DNA of 8,000 bases, taken from the NCBI GenBank assembly GCA_964542255.1, contig CAZITV010000107.1, forward strand, positions 1-8,000, given 5' to 3'. Made by a program: the position numbers and the translations under genes. Source of the stretch: CAYMSF01 sp964542255 (GTDB taxonomy: Bacteria; Verrucomicrobiota; Lentisphaeria; Victivallales; Victivallaceae). This document shows positions 1 through 7,473 of the stretch, piece by piece (within the stretch, counting starts at the first letter, position 1; each line of letters begins with the position of its first letter). Under the pieces are notes generated by a model. The model made no database searches, was not told the origin of the DNA, and was given only the letters and a program-made list of their open reading frames with translations.

Positions 1-274
1 ATGAATCTAGTTTTTCACCAATCCACTGGCGCATTTGTTTGGTATAATCAATACCAGATTTGACAGTAACCAAGCGGGTATCTTCAATAGTTCCAATCAG
101 GCGCATTGCTTCGCGCGGTACAGTCAAACCGCATTCCACTTCAGGGCAGACCGGCACGTATTCAGCTTCTTGCCCAAGTATGTCGCAAATGTAGTGGTCA
201 CGCTTATGTTGCCCGTCATAACGAACTTTCTCGCCTAGCAGGCAGGCACTGACACCAAGTTTAATTTTTTTCAT
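1..274 (-). CDS. DUF523-domain protein, N-terminal part (cut by window edge)
   Basis: The first 91 codons are visible; the rest lies beyond the left edge. The ATG at 274-272 is preceded by a GAGGT ribosome binding site (283-279) with a 4-nt spacer. Residues 9-21 carry the DUF523 signature (SACLLG, then VRYDG). Residues 42-59 read VCPEVECGL followed by VPREAMRL, and are followed by an RLVTVKSGID-like stretch. This form of the second motif is typical of proteins in which DUF523 is fused to a C-terminal DUF1722 domain (about 320 aa), but the DUF1722 part cannot be seen. Cysteines lie at 11, 30, 43 and 48. From family knowledge, short DUF523 proteins include the thiouracil desulfurase TudS, which uses conserved cysteines to hold an Fe-S cluster; Cys11 and Cys43 sit in the matching motifs. 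The substrate of this protein is unknown. It is transcribed divergently from the glycosyltransferase gene. Confidence 0.88.
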   Translation of the reverse strand, partial: MKKIKLGVSACLLGEKVRYDGQHKRDHYICDILGQEAEYVPVCPEVECGLTVPREAMRLIGTIEDTRLVTVKSGIDYTKQMRQWIGEKLDS

Positions 275-766
275 TATGACCTCGCTAACGGTTGCGGCGG
301 TGAGAGGTTCATCTCAATATCGCATACCTGAAATATTATGCAACCTCAGAAAGCCTATTTTATGGGATTTTTCGAAGTTCTTGACATATTTGATGCCCCG
401 CCAAAAGTCCGGTCTGGGGATTTTTGATGGAGCTGCTGCTAATGATTTATGTTGAGACACAAAAATCATCGACCGACTTTTGGCGGGGTCATCAAATTAG
501 CTTAATAACTAAAAAATGATTTTGAAATTGATTCACAGACTTGAATTATTTGCATAAATGCGTTAGTTTCAGGTATGTGTATTGTGACTTAACGGATGCT
601 GCTGTATTGCGACATTTGCCCAAAGTCTAACTTTTGACAAGATGTAGTACGTTTTGCGGTTAAACCCGTCATTAGTCACAGGAAACGTCGCTGACAATAT
701 TTATATAAGCATTTTGTCCGCAATTACTTTTGAAATCTGTCCAATAAGGTAGATTTTTACGCCATT
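275..766. other. Intergenic region between divergent genes
   Basis: No coding potential is convincing here; frames are broken by stops and no short ORF has a good ribosome binding site and family match. The one structured element is the palindrome at 388-497, described separately. The remainder (about 500-766) is AT-rich. A perfect TTGACA hexamer at 634-639 has no acceptable -10 at 16-18 bp (nearest is GGTTAA), and the TATA-rich run at 702-709 lacks a matching -35. I therefore do not call a promoter for either flanking gene, though both must lie in this gap. Confidence 0.7.
388..497. repeat. 110 bp imperfect inverted repeat (MITE- or REP-like hairpin)
   Basis: The left arm (388-426) and the reverse complement of the right arm (497-460) share ATTTGATG, then the 14-mer CCCCGCCAAAAGTC, then GGTC, then GATTTTTG. 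They differ by two single-base indels and a short mismatched patch. About 34 of 38-39 positions pair, around a 33-nt loop (427-459). The element lies between two divergent promoters, so a terminator role is unlikely, and no U-tract follows either arm. Its size, high arm identity and intergenic location fit a miniature inverted-repeat element or a large REP-like unit. I see no clear target-site duplication: the flanks are TTGACAT and TAGCTTA. No transposase is present in the window. Confidence 0.75.
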
Positions 767-2767
767 ATGTTTACCGAAAGAAAAATATTGCTGTTGTTGC
801 TGTTATCAGGGCTGGTTCTGAGAATTTGTTACCTTTGGCAATTTTCCGCATCTCCGTTATTTATGGTTCCCATCGGGCCAGATGTTCAGGAATATGATGA
901 ATGGGCCAGGTCTATTCTTGCCGGTAATTTAATTTGGCAGATTGTACCAATTCACGCGCCTCTCTATCCATACTTTCTTGCCGCCATTTATTATTGCGTC
1001 GGCTATAATTTTTTATTAATCAGGTTTTTTCAGTTATTAATTGGGCTGGGTGGTTTTTATTTGCTGTTTTTGACTATCCGTCGTTTATCCGGCAGCCGTC
1101 ATTCAGTCATAGCATATATCACCCTGGCTATTGCGGCAATATATACTCCCCTAATTTACTATCAGGGCGAACTTGTTTGCGAAAGCCTGCTGCTGCCACT
1201 GCTCTGCTGCAATATTTTTTTGCTATATCTTGGCGAACCGCGCCGCAATAATAATTTACCTGACAACAAATATTTCTGGTACTGTTGTTGCGCAGGCGCT
1301 GCCGCTGGAATGACGATAATAACTCACCCGTTATCATTGCTCTTTATCACTGCAGAACTACTGTTATTTATTTGGATAGGATACCGTCGCAAAAACTATC
1401 GTTATTCCGTCATTTTTGCGATAGCCGCTGCCGTTATCATTGCACCGGTTTCAATTTATAATACCGTCCTTGCCGGCAAGTTTGTAATGGTTCAAGAAAA
1501 CAGCGGATTAAATTTCTATATTGGCAATAACGCTAATGCGACTGGCGGCTGTTATGTCCGGCCAGGTCCGGGATGGGATAGTCTTACCCTGAAGGTTGAT
1601 GCCGGTTCAGTTAATGACGGGAATAGTTTTGTCTCATTAGCGCTGCAGGATATTTGTTCCAATCCGGTGCGGTGGTGCGGGCTGTTATTTAAAAAAGCAC
1701 TCTATGTTTGGAACTGGCGTGATTTGACTGCCGGCGCTGATGCCGAACCGTTACGCGAATATTCAGAAATAATGCGATTCAGCTGGTGGATGCCAGGGGT
1801 AATTTTTTCTTTGGGCTTTGCCGGTATGATTTTAATGCTTAGTTCATGGCGCAAGTGTTATCAATACCGTCATTTTATATTATTGCTGGCGGCATTTTGG
1901 CTGGCTCAAACCATTACAGTTACCAGCGGACGGTATCGGCTTGCCATGCTTCCGGCAATTTTTGTTTTTGCCGCATTTTTTATTCAATATTTCCAGCTTT
2001 ATTGGAATAAACGCCGTCATTTATTAATATTCGCTTGCGTCACTGCTGTTTTGCTGGTATTCTTGCCGCAGGCGCCTTGTGATATAGTCCAGGACCAGGC
2101 GGAGAGTGATTCGCTGCTGGGTGAAGCATATTTCCGCAGCGGTAATCTGACGGTGGCGCAGTGGCATCTGCAGGCGGCTCTGCCAGCTCTTCAGGACAAA
2201 GCCAGATGCCTGAATATGCTGGGCATTATAGCAGAAAAACAGTCAAACCAATCTGATGCCGTCAAATTATTTAAAGCGTCAATTGATGCCAACCCGGCTT
2301 CACCGGAGGGCTATATGAACCTGGCCGTCGCGGCATCGGCAAAAAATGAGTTTAAAGACGCCGACTATTTTTTTAACGAGGCACTGCTGCGGGCCAAAAA
2401 TAACCCGGACGTTTTCTATAACTATGCCTACTACCTGGAGCGACGCGGACAAATTAATGCTGCCGAACAATATTATCACCTATGTTTAAAAAGGAACCCG
2501 GGTCATTCCCGTTCGTTGAATGGACTGGGGGTTATTGCCATGAACAAAAGAGATTATACTGCGGCAGCTTTACGCTTCAAACAAGCGTTGGCGGTTGCTC
2601 CGGAAGTCACGGGCTTTATGCTAAATCTTGCCGCCGCTACCGCGGCAGGCGGCGACAACGAAAAAGCTGAAGAAATAGTCAACCTTATTCTTAGCAAGGA
2701 GCCGGCGCATAGCAATGCGCTTTTAATGAAGAAAATGCTAGTAACACCGAAAAAGCCTTCCCAGTAA
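767..2767 (+). CDS. GT39/PMT-like membrane glycosyltransferase with C-terminal TPR domain
   Basis: The 666-residue protein has two parts. Residues 1-435 are polytopic, with hydrophobic segments near 6-25, 65-102, 113-133, 136-154, 174-205, 213-232, 343-360, 368-384 and 391-435. The first outer loop carries GPDVQEYDEWA (38-48) with acidic residues D39, E42 and D44, as expected for GT-C enzymes that use polyprenyl-phosphate sugars. Further family signs are GLNFYIGNN (247-255) in a long loop and GRYRLAMLP (388-396) before the last membrane segments. Residues 447-648 form about six TPR units, five in exact 34-residue register starting at 479, 513, 547, 581 and 615. Likely role, inferred: transfer of a sugar to a lipid or protein outside the inner membrane, with the TPR tail as an extracytoplasmic docking surface. 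The ATG at 767 has only a weak, distant AAGGT (746-750), but the hydrophobic N-terminus fits this start. The gene stands alone and converges on the minus-strand operon. Donor and acceptor cannot be told from sequence. Confidence 0.85.
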   Translation: MFTERKILLLLLLSGLVLRICYLWQFSASPLFMVPIGPDVQEYDEWARSILAGNLIWQIVPIHAPLYPYFLAAIYYCVGYNFLLIRFFQLLIGLGGFYLLFLTIRRLSGSRHSVIAYITLAIAAIYTPLIYYQGELVCESLLLPLLCCNIFLLYLGEPRRNNNLPDNKYFWYCCCAGAAAGMTIITHPLSLLFITAELLLFIWIGYRRKNYRYSVIFAIAAAVIIAPVSIYNTVLAGKFVMVQENSGLNFYIGNNANATGGCYVRPGPGWDSLTLKVDAGSVNDGNSFVSLALQDICSNPVRWCGLLFKKALYVWNWRDLTAGADAEPLREYSEIMRFSWWMPGVIFSLGFAGMILMLSSWRKCYQYRHFILLLAAFWLAQTITVTSGRYRLAMLPAIFVFAAFFIQYFQLYWNKRRHLLIFACVTAVLLVFLPQAPCDIVQDQAESDSLLGEAYFRSGNLTVAQWHLQAALPALQDKARCLNMLGIIAEKQSNQSDAVKLFKASIDANPASPEGYMNLAVAASAKNEFKDADYFFNEALLRAKNNPDVFYNYAYYLERRGQINAAEQYYHLCLKRNPGHSRSLNGLGVIAMNKRDYTAAALRFKQALAVAPEVTGFMLNLAAATAAGGDNEKAEEIVNLILSKEPAHSNALLMKKMLVTPKKPSQ

Positions 2768-2904
2768 CCCGTCAAAATCACATATTATACCAAAGCGCAA
2801 TCTTAACGCTAGTACTTTGTAAATCTTAAAATTTCGCATAGACGAGTTAAATTGCAGAGATTTATAATTTTGGTGGCTTATCAGTATAATACGTGCAATA
2901 GCAA
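2768..2904. other. Convergent intergenic gap, no clear terminator
   Basis: This 137 bp AT-rich gap separates the converging ends of the glycosyltransferase gene and the minus-strand operon. Two converging transcripts should end here, but I find no GC-rich stem followed by a T-run on either strand. Only 4-6 bp pairings such as AAATCT with AGATTT are visible. Termination may be factor-dependent or lie inside the flanking genes. Confidence 0.6.
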
Positions 2905-4098
2905 CTATAACTGCAATCTGACGATAGTCTCAAAATGTCCAGTGCGCGGGAACATATCCACCAACTGTACTGCGGTTATATGATAACCGGAAACCGAGAA
3001 ATGACGTAAGTCGCGCACCAGCGTATCCGGGGCACATGAAATATATATAATGTCTTTAATCTTGCTTGCGATAATACTTTTTAATGAAAACCGGTCAATG
3101 CCGGTACGCGGCGGATCCACGATTAAAAGCGCATCTGACGGATCGATAGTGCTAATTAATGACGGCAACATTTTTTCGGCTGTCCCAGTCAATAGCCGAT
3201 GGTTTACCGCTCGTAAGTTGTACTCGGCTGCCGCTATTCCCGCACCGTCTGCATCCAGGCAAATGATTTCCTGTACGCCTGCCTGAGCTGCGACAACACT
3301 AAAAATTCCACAACCGCAATACAAATCTATCAATAATCTTGGTGTTGACGTCTTCAGCCAATTATAAACAGTACGCAGCAGCGCATCACGACCAGAATGA
3401 TTTATCTGAAAAAAACTGCCTGCTGGAACTGAAATTACCCCAAACTCAGTACTTTCTTTGAGCCAGCTTATTTTAGAAGGCGGTGAGTTGCGCCAATAAA
3501 TTATTCCGGTAGATTCGTTGTCTCGAAAAGTAACGTTCATCTTGTGCCGCAGCGTGTGAAAAAATCCCGGGGTTCGACGCAGCACCTCTAGTTTTGCATT
3601 AATTGCCGGGCTCGCCAGCGGACATTGCGGGACATCAATTACATGGTAATTATCCGCCATGATATATCCCAACGCTGTCTCATTTTGTTCCGGCGGGGTA
3701 TGCAGGGTCAGTTTATTGCGGTAATACAATGATTGTTCTGAAGCTAACGGCTGCATAATCACGCCTGCATCAAAATCAGGAACGGTCTGCATGAATTCGA
3801 CTAACTGCTGCTGCTTAATAGCAACTTCTGCTGTGTAACTCAAATGCTGATATGCGCATCCCGGGCATCCTCTGCCCGCCAATGGGCAAATATTGGCGAT
3901 TCGTGCAGCAGCAGGATTAATTACCTCAAGCAGTCGGCATTCATGGTAATTTTTTTTGGTTTTTACCGGAACAGCCTTAACGGTTTCGCCGGGGATGGTA
4001 TAAGGCACAAAGCAAACGGTACCATCTTTGGCACGGGCGATACCACTGCCGCCAAAAGCTATTTTTTCAATTTCCAGCACTATTGCGTCAGTTTTCAA
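2905..4098 (-). CDS. RlmD/RumA-type RNA (uracil-5-)-methyltransferase
   Basis: Makes 5-methyluridine in RNA using SAM; family members modify 23S rRNA (U1939 or U747) or tRNA U54, and the target cannot be fixed from sequence. Numbered from the chosen TTG start (397 aa): a TRAM RNA-binding domain spans about 2-62 (IEKIAFGGSGIAR at 10-22). An Fe-S cluster motif follows, with C71-x6-C78-x2-C81 and a fourth cysteine C159. FFQIN is at 229-233, the SAM-binding loop DLYCGCGIF at 258-266, and DPPRTG at 328-333. The catalytic cysteine C355 lies in SCAPDTLVRDL and the general base E390 in GHFET. All catalytic and cluster residues are kept. There is no ATG start. The frame stays open up to a TTG at 4146, but TTG 4098 (or GTG 4104) puts the TRAM domain at the N-terminus, and a GGACGG at 4113-4108 is 9 nt before TTG 4098. 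Either choice overlaps the end of yggS by 11-17 nt, which suggests translational coupling. Last gene of the operon. Confidence 0.92.
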   Translation of the reverse strand: MKTDAIVLEIEKIAFGGSGIARAKDGTVCFVPYTIPGETVKAVPVKTKKNYHECRLLEVINPAAARIANICPLAGRGCPGCAYQHLSYTAEVAIKQQQLVEFMQTVPDFDAGVIMQPLASEQSLYYRNKLTLHTPPEQNETALGYIMADNYHVIDVPQCPLASPAINAKLEVLRRTPGFFHTLRHKMNVTFRDNESTGIIYWRNSPPSKISWLKESTEFGVISVPAGSFFQINHSGRDALLRTVYNWLKTSTPRLLIDLYCGCGIFSVVAAQAGVQEIICLDADGAGIAAAEYNLRAVNHRLLTGTAEKMLPSLISTIDPSDALLIVDPPRTGIDRFSLKSIIASKIKDIIYISCAPDTLVRDLRHFSVSGYHITAVQLVDMFPRTGHFETIVRLQL

Positions 4099-4792
4099 TT
4101 GCACCAACCGTCCGTTTGCCAAAAATGGCAGTGCCGATGCGTACAAATGTCGCGCCGCTGGCGATGGCTATCGGGAAGTCGCCGCTCATTCCCATAGAAA
4201 GCTCCGGCAGTTTTACATTAAGTTGACCCGCGATAGTGTCGCGCAGCGAACATAGACCGGAGAAAATATGGTGCAGCTGGCTCTCTGAGGCTTGGTAAGG
4301 TGCCATAGTCATTAAGCCGGCGCACTCCAGGTGCCGCATTGATACAGCAGCGCTAACCAGGTTAATAATTTCTTCAGCATTGGTAGCGCCAAATTTGGTG
4401 CTTTCTCCCGAGAGGTTTGCTTCAATAAGAATTTTTGGTGAGGTGCCGTATTCTCCGGCGAGACGGTCAATACGTTCGAGCAATTTTATCGAGTCCACCG
4501 AATGTATATAGGCAGCAATCTGCACGGCGCGTGCAACCTTGTTTTGCTGTAAATGTCCGAGCAGGTGCCATTCAATATCTTTTGGTAAAGTTTGTGCTTT
4601 AGAGTCTAACTCCTGCACACGGTTTTCACCGAACCGCCGTTGTCCGGCATTGTAAACTGTCAAAATATCTTCCTGGGTGAAGGTTTTACTAACTGCGATA
4701 ATTTTTACCTGTTCCGGAATGCGGCCTGCCGCCACGGCGGCAGCGGCAACACTTTCAGAGACATCCAGAAATTGTTTTTGCAGATAATCCAT
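4088..4792 (-). CDS. yggS: YggS/PROSC family PLP-binding protein (PLP homeostasis)
   Basis: A cytosolic, single-domain alanine-racemase-fold protein (234 aa, normal for the family) that binds pyridoxal phosphate without a known enzymatic reaction and buffers PLP supply; loss in other bacteria disturbs B6 and amino-acid pools. The PLP lysine is K36 in AVSKT (33-37). Other family blocks are FGENRVQE (54-61), WHLLGHLQQNK (75-85), HSVDS (97-101), GLMTM (159-163), the phosphate-binding region SMGMSGDF (199-206) and VRIGTAIFG (217-225). I chose the ATG at 4792. A TTG at 4807 would add five residues but has no ribosome binding site and the family N-terminus does not need it. No good Shine-Dalgarno precedes the ATG either, and it lies 18 nt after the cysE stop, so re-initiation or coupling is likely. 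Its 3' end overlaps the methyltransferase gene. Sits next to cysE, whose product feeds a PLP-dependent synthase. Confidence 0.94.
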   Translation of the reverse strand: MDYLQKQFLDVSESVAAAAVAAGRIPEQVKIIAVSKTFTQEDILTVYNAGQRRFGENRVQELDSKAQTLPKDIEWHLLGHLQQNKVARAVQIAAYIHSVDSIKLLERIDRLAGEYGTSPKILIEANLSGESTKFGATNAEEIINLVSAAVSMRHLECAGLMTMAPYQASESQLHHIFSGLCSLRDTIAGQLNVKLPELSMGMSGDFPIAIASGATFVRIGTAIFGKRTVGAIEN

Positions 4793-4810
4793 AAATTCAA
4801 ACGGCAATAA

Positions 4811-5767
4811 TTATTTTGCAGGGGCGGTTTTTGCCGTTGGAATACTGATACGCTGTTCCGGCGGCGCCATTGAAACTTTGGTGCCAGGCGGCAAACTTTC
4901 AGTCAACCAGACGTTACCGCCGATAATAGAGTTTTTCCCAATAGTAATGTTGCCTAACACAGTCGCTCCGGAATAAATGGTAACATTGTCTTCTATCGTT
5001 GGGTGGCGCTTTGCTCCCTTGATAATCATACCGCAGGCATCTTTTGGAAAACTCAACGCCCCGAGAGTAACGCCCTGATAAATTTTAACGTTATTACCGA
5101 TAACCGCAGTTTCACCAATGACCACACCTGTACCATGATCAATAAAAATGCCGGTTTCCAAGTGCGCGCCCGGGTGAATATCTATCCCGGTAATACTATG
5201 GGCATATTCGGTCATCATCCGCGGAATCAACGGAATATGGTGATGGTAAAGCACGTGAGCAAAGCGTTGAATGGTGATGGTTTTGAGTCCAGGGTAACTG
5301 ACTACAATTTCATTTGTTGAAGAGGCCGCCGGGTCGCCGGCATAAGCCGCGGCGATATCCAGTTTCATGGTTTTGCGTATTTCCGGCAAAGCGTCCAGGA
5401 GCGCTTTTGCCGCCTTTTCGGCCTGTTCTGGGATATTGCATTCATCACAATTAGTGCGGCAGCATTCATAACTGAGTGAGCGGGAGATTTGGTCGTAGAG
5501 TTCGCCATATACATCACTAAGGATGCTGCCGATGCTGAAATTGATAGTTTTCAGGCTATAGTGTTGTTCGCCGCTGAATCCCGGGAAAATGATTTCTAGC
5601 AGTTTGGTGACGATATTGAGAATTTCCTGATGGCGCGGCAGGTTATAGCCTTCGATATGGTTAATGCCCTGGGCGTCATCGTAAGTTATTTTAATTTCTT
5701 TAACTAAGTTTTCGAGATAGTCAGGTTCCAGCACTGACAAAAATCGGCCGCATAGGTTTTTGCTCAT
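4811..5767 (-). CDS. cysE: Serine O-acetyltransferase, EpsC type
   Basis: Acetylates L-serine with acetyl-CoA to O-acetylserine, the committed step of cysteine synthesis in the cytosol. The 318-residue protein has a helical N-terminal domain (about 1-185) and a left-handed beta-helix of hexapeptide repeats (about 190-300). Catalytic and substrate residues of the family are present: D137 in KLDIAAAYAGDPAA, D210-H211 in IFIDHGTGVVIGET, and H255 in AKRHPTIED. HPGA (198-201), YQGVTLGALS (230-239) and IIGGNVW (281-287) complete the SAT signature. It is longer than E. coli CysE (273 aa), as is usual for the EpsC subgroup. Residues 102-110 hold a cluster CC-x3-C-x2-C in the N-terminal domain, a position where EpsC-type proteins often carry cysteines. 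The C-terminal tail differs from that of E. coli CysE, so feedback control and CysK binding cannot be assumed. The ATG at 5767 has a good AGGAA (5777-5773), 5 nt away and overlapping the yicC stop codon. Confidence 0.95.
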   Translation of the reverse strand: MSKNLCGRFLSVLEPDYLENLVKEIKITYDDAQGINHIEGYNLPRHQEILNIVTKLLEIIFPGFSGEQHYSLKTINFSIGSILSDVYGELYDQISRSLSYECCRTNCDECNIPEQAEKAAKALLDALPEIRKTMKLDIAAAYAGDPAASSTNEIVVSYPGLKTITIQRFAHVLYHHHIPLIPRMMTEYAHSITGIDIHPGAHLETGIFIDHGTGVVIGETAVIGNNVKIYQGVTLGALSFPKDACGMIIKGAKRHPTIEDNVTIYSGATVLGNITIGKNSIIGGNVWLTESLPPGTKVSMAPPEQRISIPTAKTAPAK

Positions 5768-5775
5768 AATTGTTC

Positions 5776-6684
5776 CTATTCAATATTTTGAATTTGTTCA
5801 CGAATTTTTTCTAATTCAGCTTTAAAGCTGACGACCAGAGGGGAAATCTGACATCCTGTTGCCTTGTTGCCCAGCGTCGTGATTTCACGGGCAACTTCCT
5901 GAACCAGAAAATCTAAGCTTCGTCCGGGACAAGGCTCATTGCCGGCAAGAAAATGGTCAAACTGCAAAAAATGGCTTTTTAGCCGAACTAATTCTTCGGT
6001 AACATCGGCGCGATCGGCATAAATAATCATCTCGCGCAGTAAAACTTCTTCATTAACAGAAAAATCTGGTTTGGCAAATTTGAGCCGTTCGCGGAGCTTT
6101 TCGCGAAATGCGGCGGGCATTCCCGCCAATTCGGGTTCAATTTTACTAACTATTTCCTGTAATTTGCTGAGTCGTGCCGTGAGATCCTGCAGCAAGGCGT
6201 TACCCTCCTGGTGCCGCATCTGCAGCAGTGCGCTGAGGGCCTGATTGACCGCTGCAGAAAACGCCTGTTCCATTTCAGGCAAATGGATATCCGGCAAAAC
6301 TGTTTCTATCACGCCGGGCACCTGCAGTATATCACGAAGTTCAAGGCTTCCGGAAAGTGAAAACTTCTCCTGCAGACCGCGGCAGCTAGTGACAAGCGTT
6401 TCAATCAGCGCATGATTAATTTTAACAGTGGCTGCCGGAATATTTTCATCGCAAACGACTTCGGCTCTTACGTTAATGGAGCCGCGGCTGATTTTGTCTG
6501 AAACTAATTTGCGCAGCAACGGCTCATAGCCGGCTAATTCACGGGAAAGCGATGCGCGGACTTCAAGCTGTTTACGGTTAACCGCAGCAATTTCAACGGT
6601 AAAGCGTAACCCATTGGCAGAGCACACCGCTGATCCTTTTCCGAATCCTGTCATACTGCTGATAAAAGATGTTTTCATCTTCAT
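5776..6684 (-). CDS. yicC: YicC family endoribonuclease
   Basis: YicC proteins are RNases; the E. coli member promotes decay of the small RNA RyhB. The 302-residue protein is a little longer than the usual 290. The N-terminal YicC domain shows SMTGFG (10-15), an E-x4-NRKQLE stretch (31-41) and SRGSINVRAEV (66-76). The middle has the EG motif in RHQEGNALLQDL (157-168). The C-terminal DUF1732 domain shows DRADVTEELVRLKSH (224-238), the LDFLVQE block (257-263), GNKA (272-275) and an ELEKIREQIQNIE tail. In the conserved QE-x2-NRE-x-NT region the protein reads QEVAREITT, so both usual asparagines are replaced while the glutamates remain. The ATG at 6684 shares an ATGA overlap with the lipoprotein stop, implying coupling; a second ATG two codons on is also possible. 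In many bacteria yicC precedes gmk, which is not so here. Confidence 0.93.
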   Translation of the reverse strand: MKMKTSFISSMTGFGKGSAVCSANGLRFTVEIAAVNRKQLEVRASLSRELAGYEPLLRKLVSDKISRGSINVRAEVVCDENIPAATVKINHALIETLVTSCRGLQEKFSLSGSLELRDILQVPGVIETVLPDIHLPEMEQAFSAAVNQALSALLQMRHQEGNALLQDLTARLSKLQEIVSKIEPELAGMPAAFREKLRERLKFAKPDFSVNEEVLLREMIIYADRADVTEELVRLKSHFLQFDHFLAGNEPCPGRSLDFLVQEVAREITTLGNKATGCQISPLVVSFKAELEKIREQIQNIE

Positions 6685-7424
6685 GGTTTGGTTTTATTTT
6701 CCACAAGATTGCTTTGCAGCTCGGTATTATCCATTTCTTGCCCAAAAATTGGCTTCCAGCCGCTTAAATCTGGTCCACCTAGTCCACAAACAACTATTTT
6801 CTTATCAGGTTTAACCGATGGCCAGATAAAGGTATTTTGAGTAAGTTGTTTGAGACGGGCAACTTCTGTTTCTTTCGTTTCACCCAGCGGGTTAAGGTCA
6901 AGTTGAAATTTAGTCGGCTTAATTTCCGGAATAGCAAAACGGATGTGATTGCGCTGTTCTGTTGAGAGATAAAGCATGTTCTGCATCACGTAACTGGTAG
7001 CACTGGCGACCGCAGAAATTTTAACCATCTCTTTAATTTTATACTGCTTCCGGATAAGCCGGTTCGGACTCCAGTCAAATAGACGGTTATCGCTCACCCC
7101 AAAGACCACAAACGCCTCTTTTTCTTCAGGCACCACCCACGCAATGCAAACGTGCGACAGTTCTTGAGAAATCATTGAACTTTGTGCTTCAGGATATTCT
7201 CCAAGAATGCTGCGCGCCATAATAAGCGGCTTATTATAACGAATATATTCGCGCTGCAGCGTAGTTAAATCTTTGGAATTTTTCAACACGTATTCCCTGG
7301 CGCGGATAACTGCCTGCTCTTTATAGTAATCATCCGATTGGCAGCCCGAAAAAAATACTGCTGACATAAGTATGAGAGGTAATATATATATTCTTAATCC
7401 AGATCTTATTTCATCTCTTAGCAT
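6681..7424 (-). CDS. Putative lipoprotein with two tandem copies of an unrecognised domain
   Basis: I do not recognise the family. The 247-residue product begins with a basic stretch, a hydrophobic core (10-25) and a lipobox FFSGC, giving lipidation at C28. D31 and D32 are not at the +2 position (that is Q29), so the usual inner-membrane retention signal is absent and outer-membrane sorting is possible. The mature part is an internal duplication, about 38-125 and 138-228. At an offset of exactly 100, the pairs A42/A142, Y45/Y145, V46/V146, N49/N149, L53/L153, Q57/Q157, R58/R158, I61/I161, R62/R162, P66/P166 and I68/I168 are identical. In the second half the offset becomes 105, with W96/W201, V106-V107/V211-V212, G109/G214, L115/L220, W118/W223 and P120/P225. 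The ATG at 7424 has a GGTGA site (7436-7432) 7 nt upstream. It is the first gene of the operon and overlaps yicC by 4 nt. Function unknown; a periplasmic structural or binding role is only a guess. Confidence 0.82.
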   Translation of the reverse strand: MLRDEIRSGLRIYILPLILMSAVFFSGCQSDDYYKEQAVIRAREYVLKNSKDLTTLQREYIRYNKPLIMARSILGEYPEAQSSMISQELSHVCIAWVVPEEKEAFVVFGVSDNRLFDWSPNRLIRKQYKIKEMVKISAVASATSYVMQNMLYLSTEQRNHIRFAIPEIKPTKFQLDLNPLGETKETEVARLKQLTQNTFIWPSVKPDKKIVVCGLGGPDLSGWKPIFGQEMDNTELQSNLVENKTKP

Positions 7425-7473
7425 GTTAATTTCACCGTCTTTAAATAATGAATTATTATTTGCCTATGCGGAA

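Noticed and set aside
35..238. 67-codon plus-strand ORF at the left edge
   Set aside because: It is antisense to the DUF523 gene, which has clear family motifs and a ribosome binding site.
2554..2781. Antisense ORF over the TPR-encoding region
   Set aside because: Shadow of the repetitive TPR coding sequence; no motif and no ribosome binding site of note.
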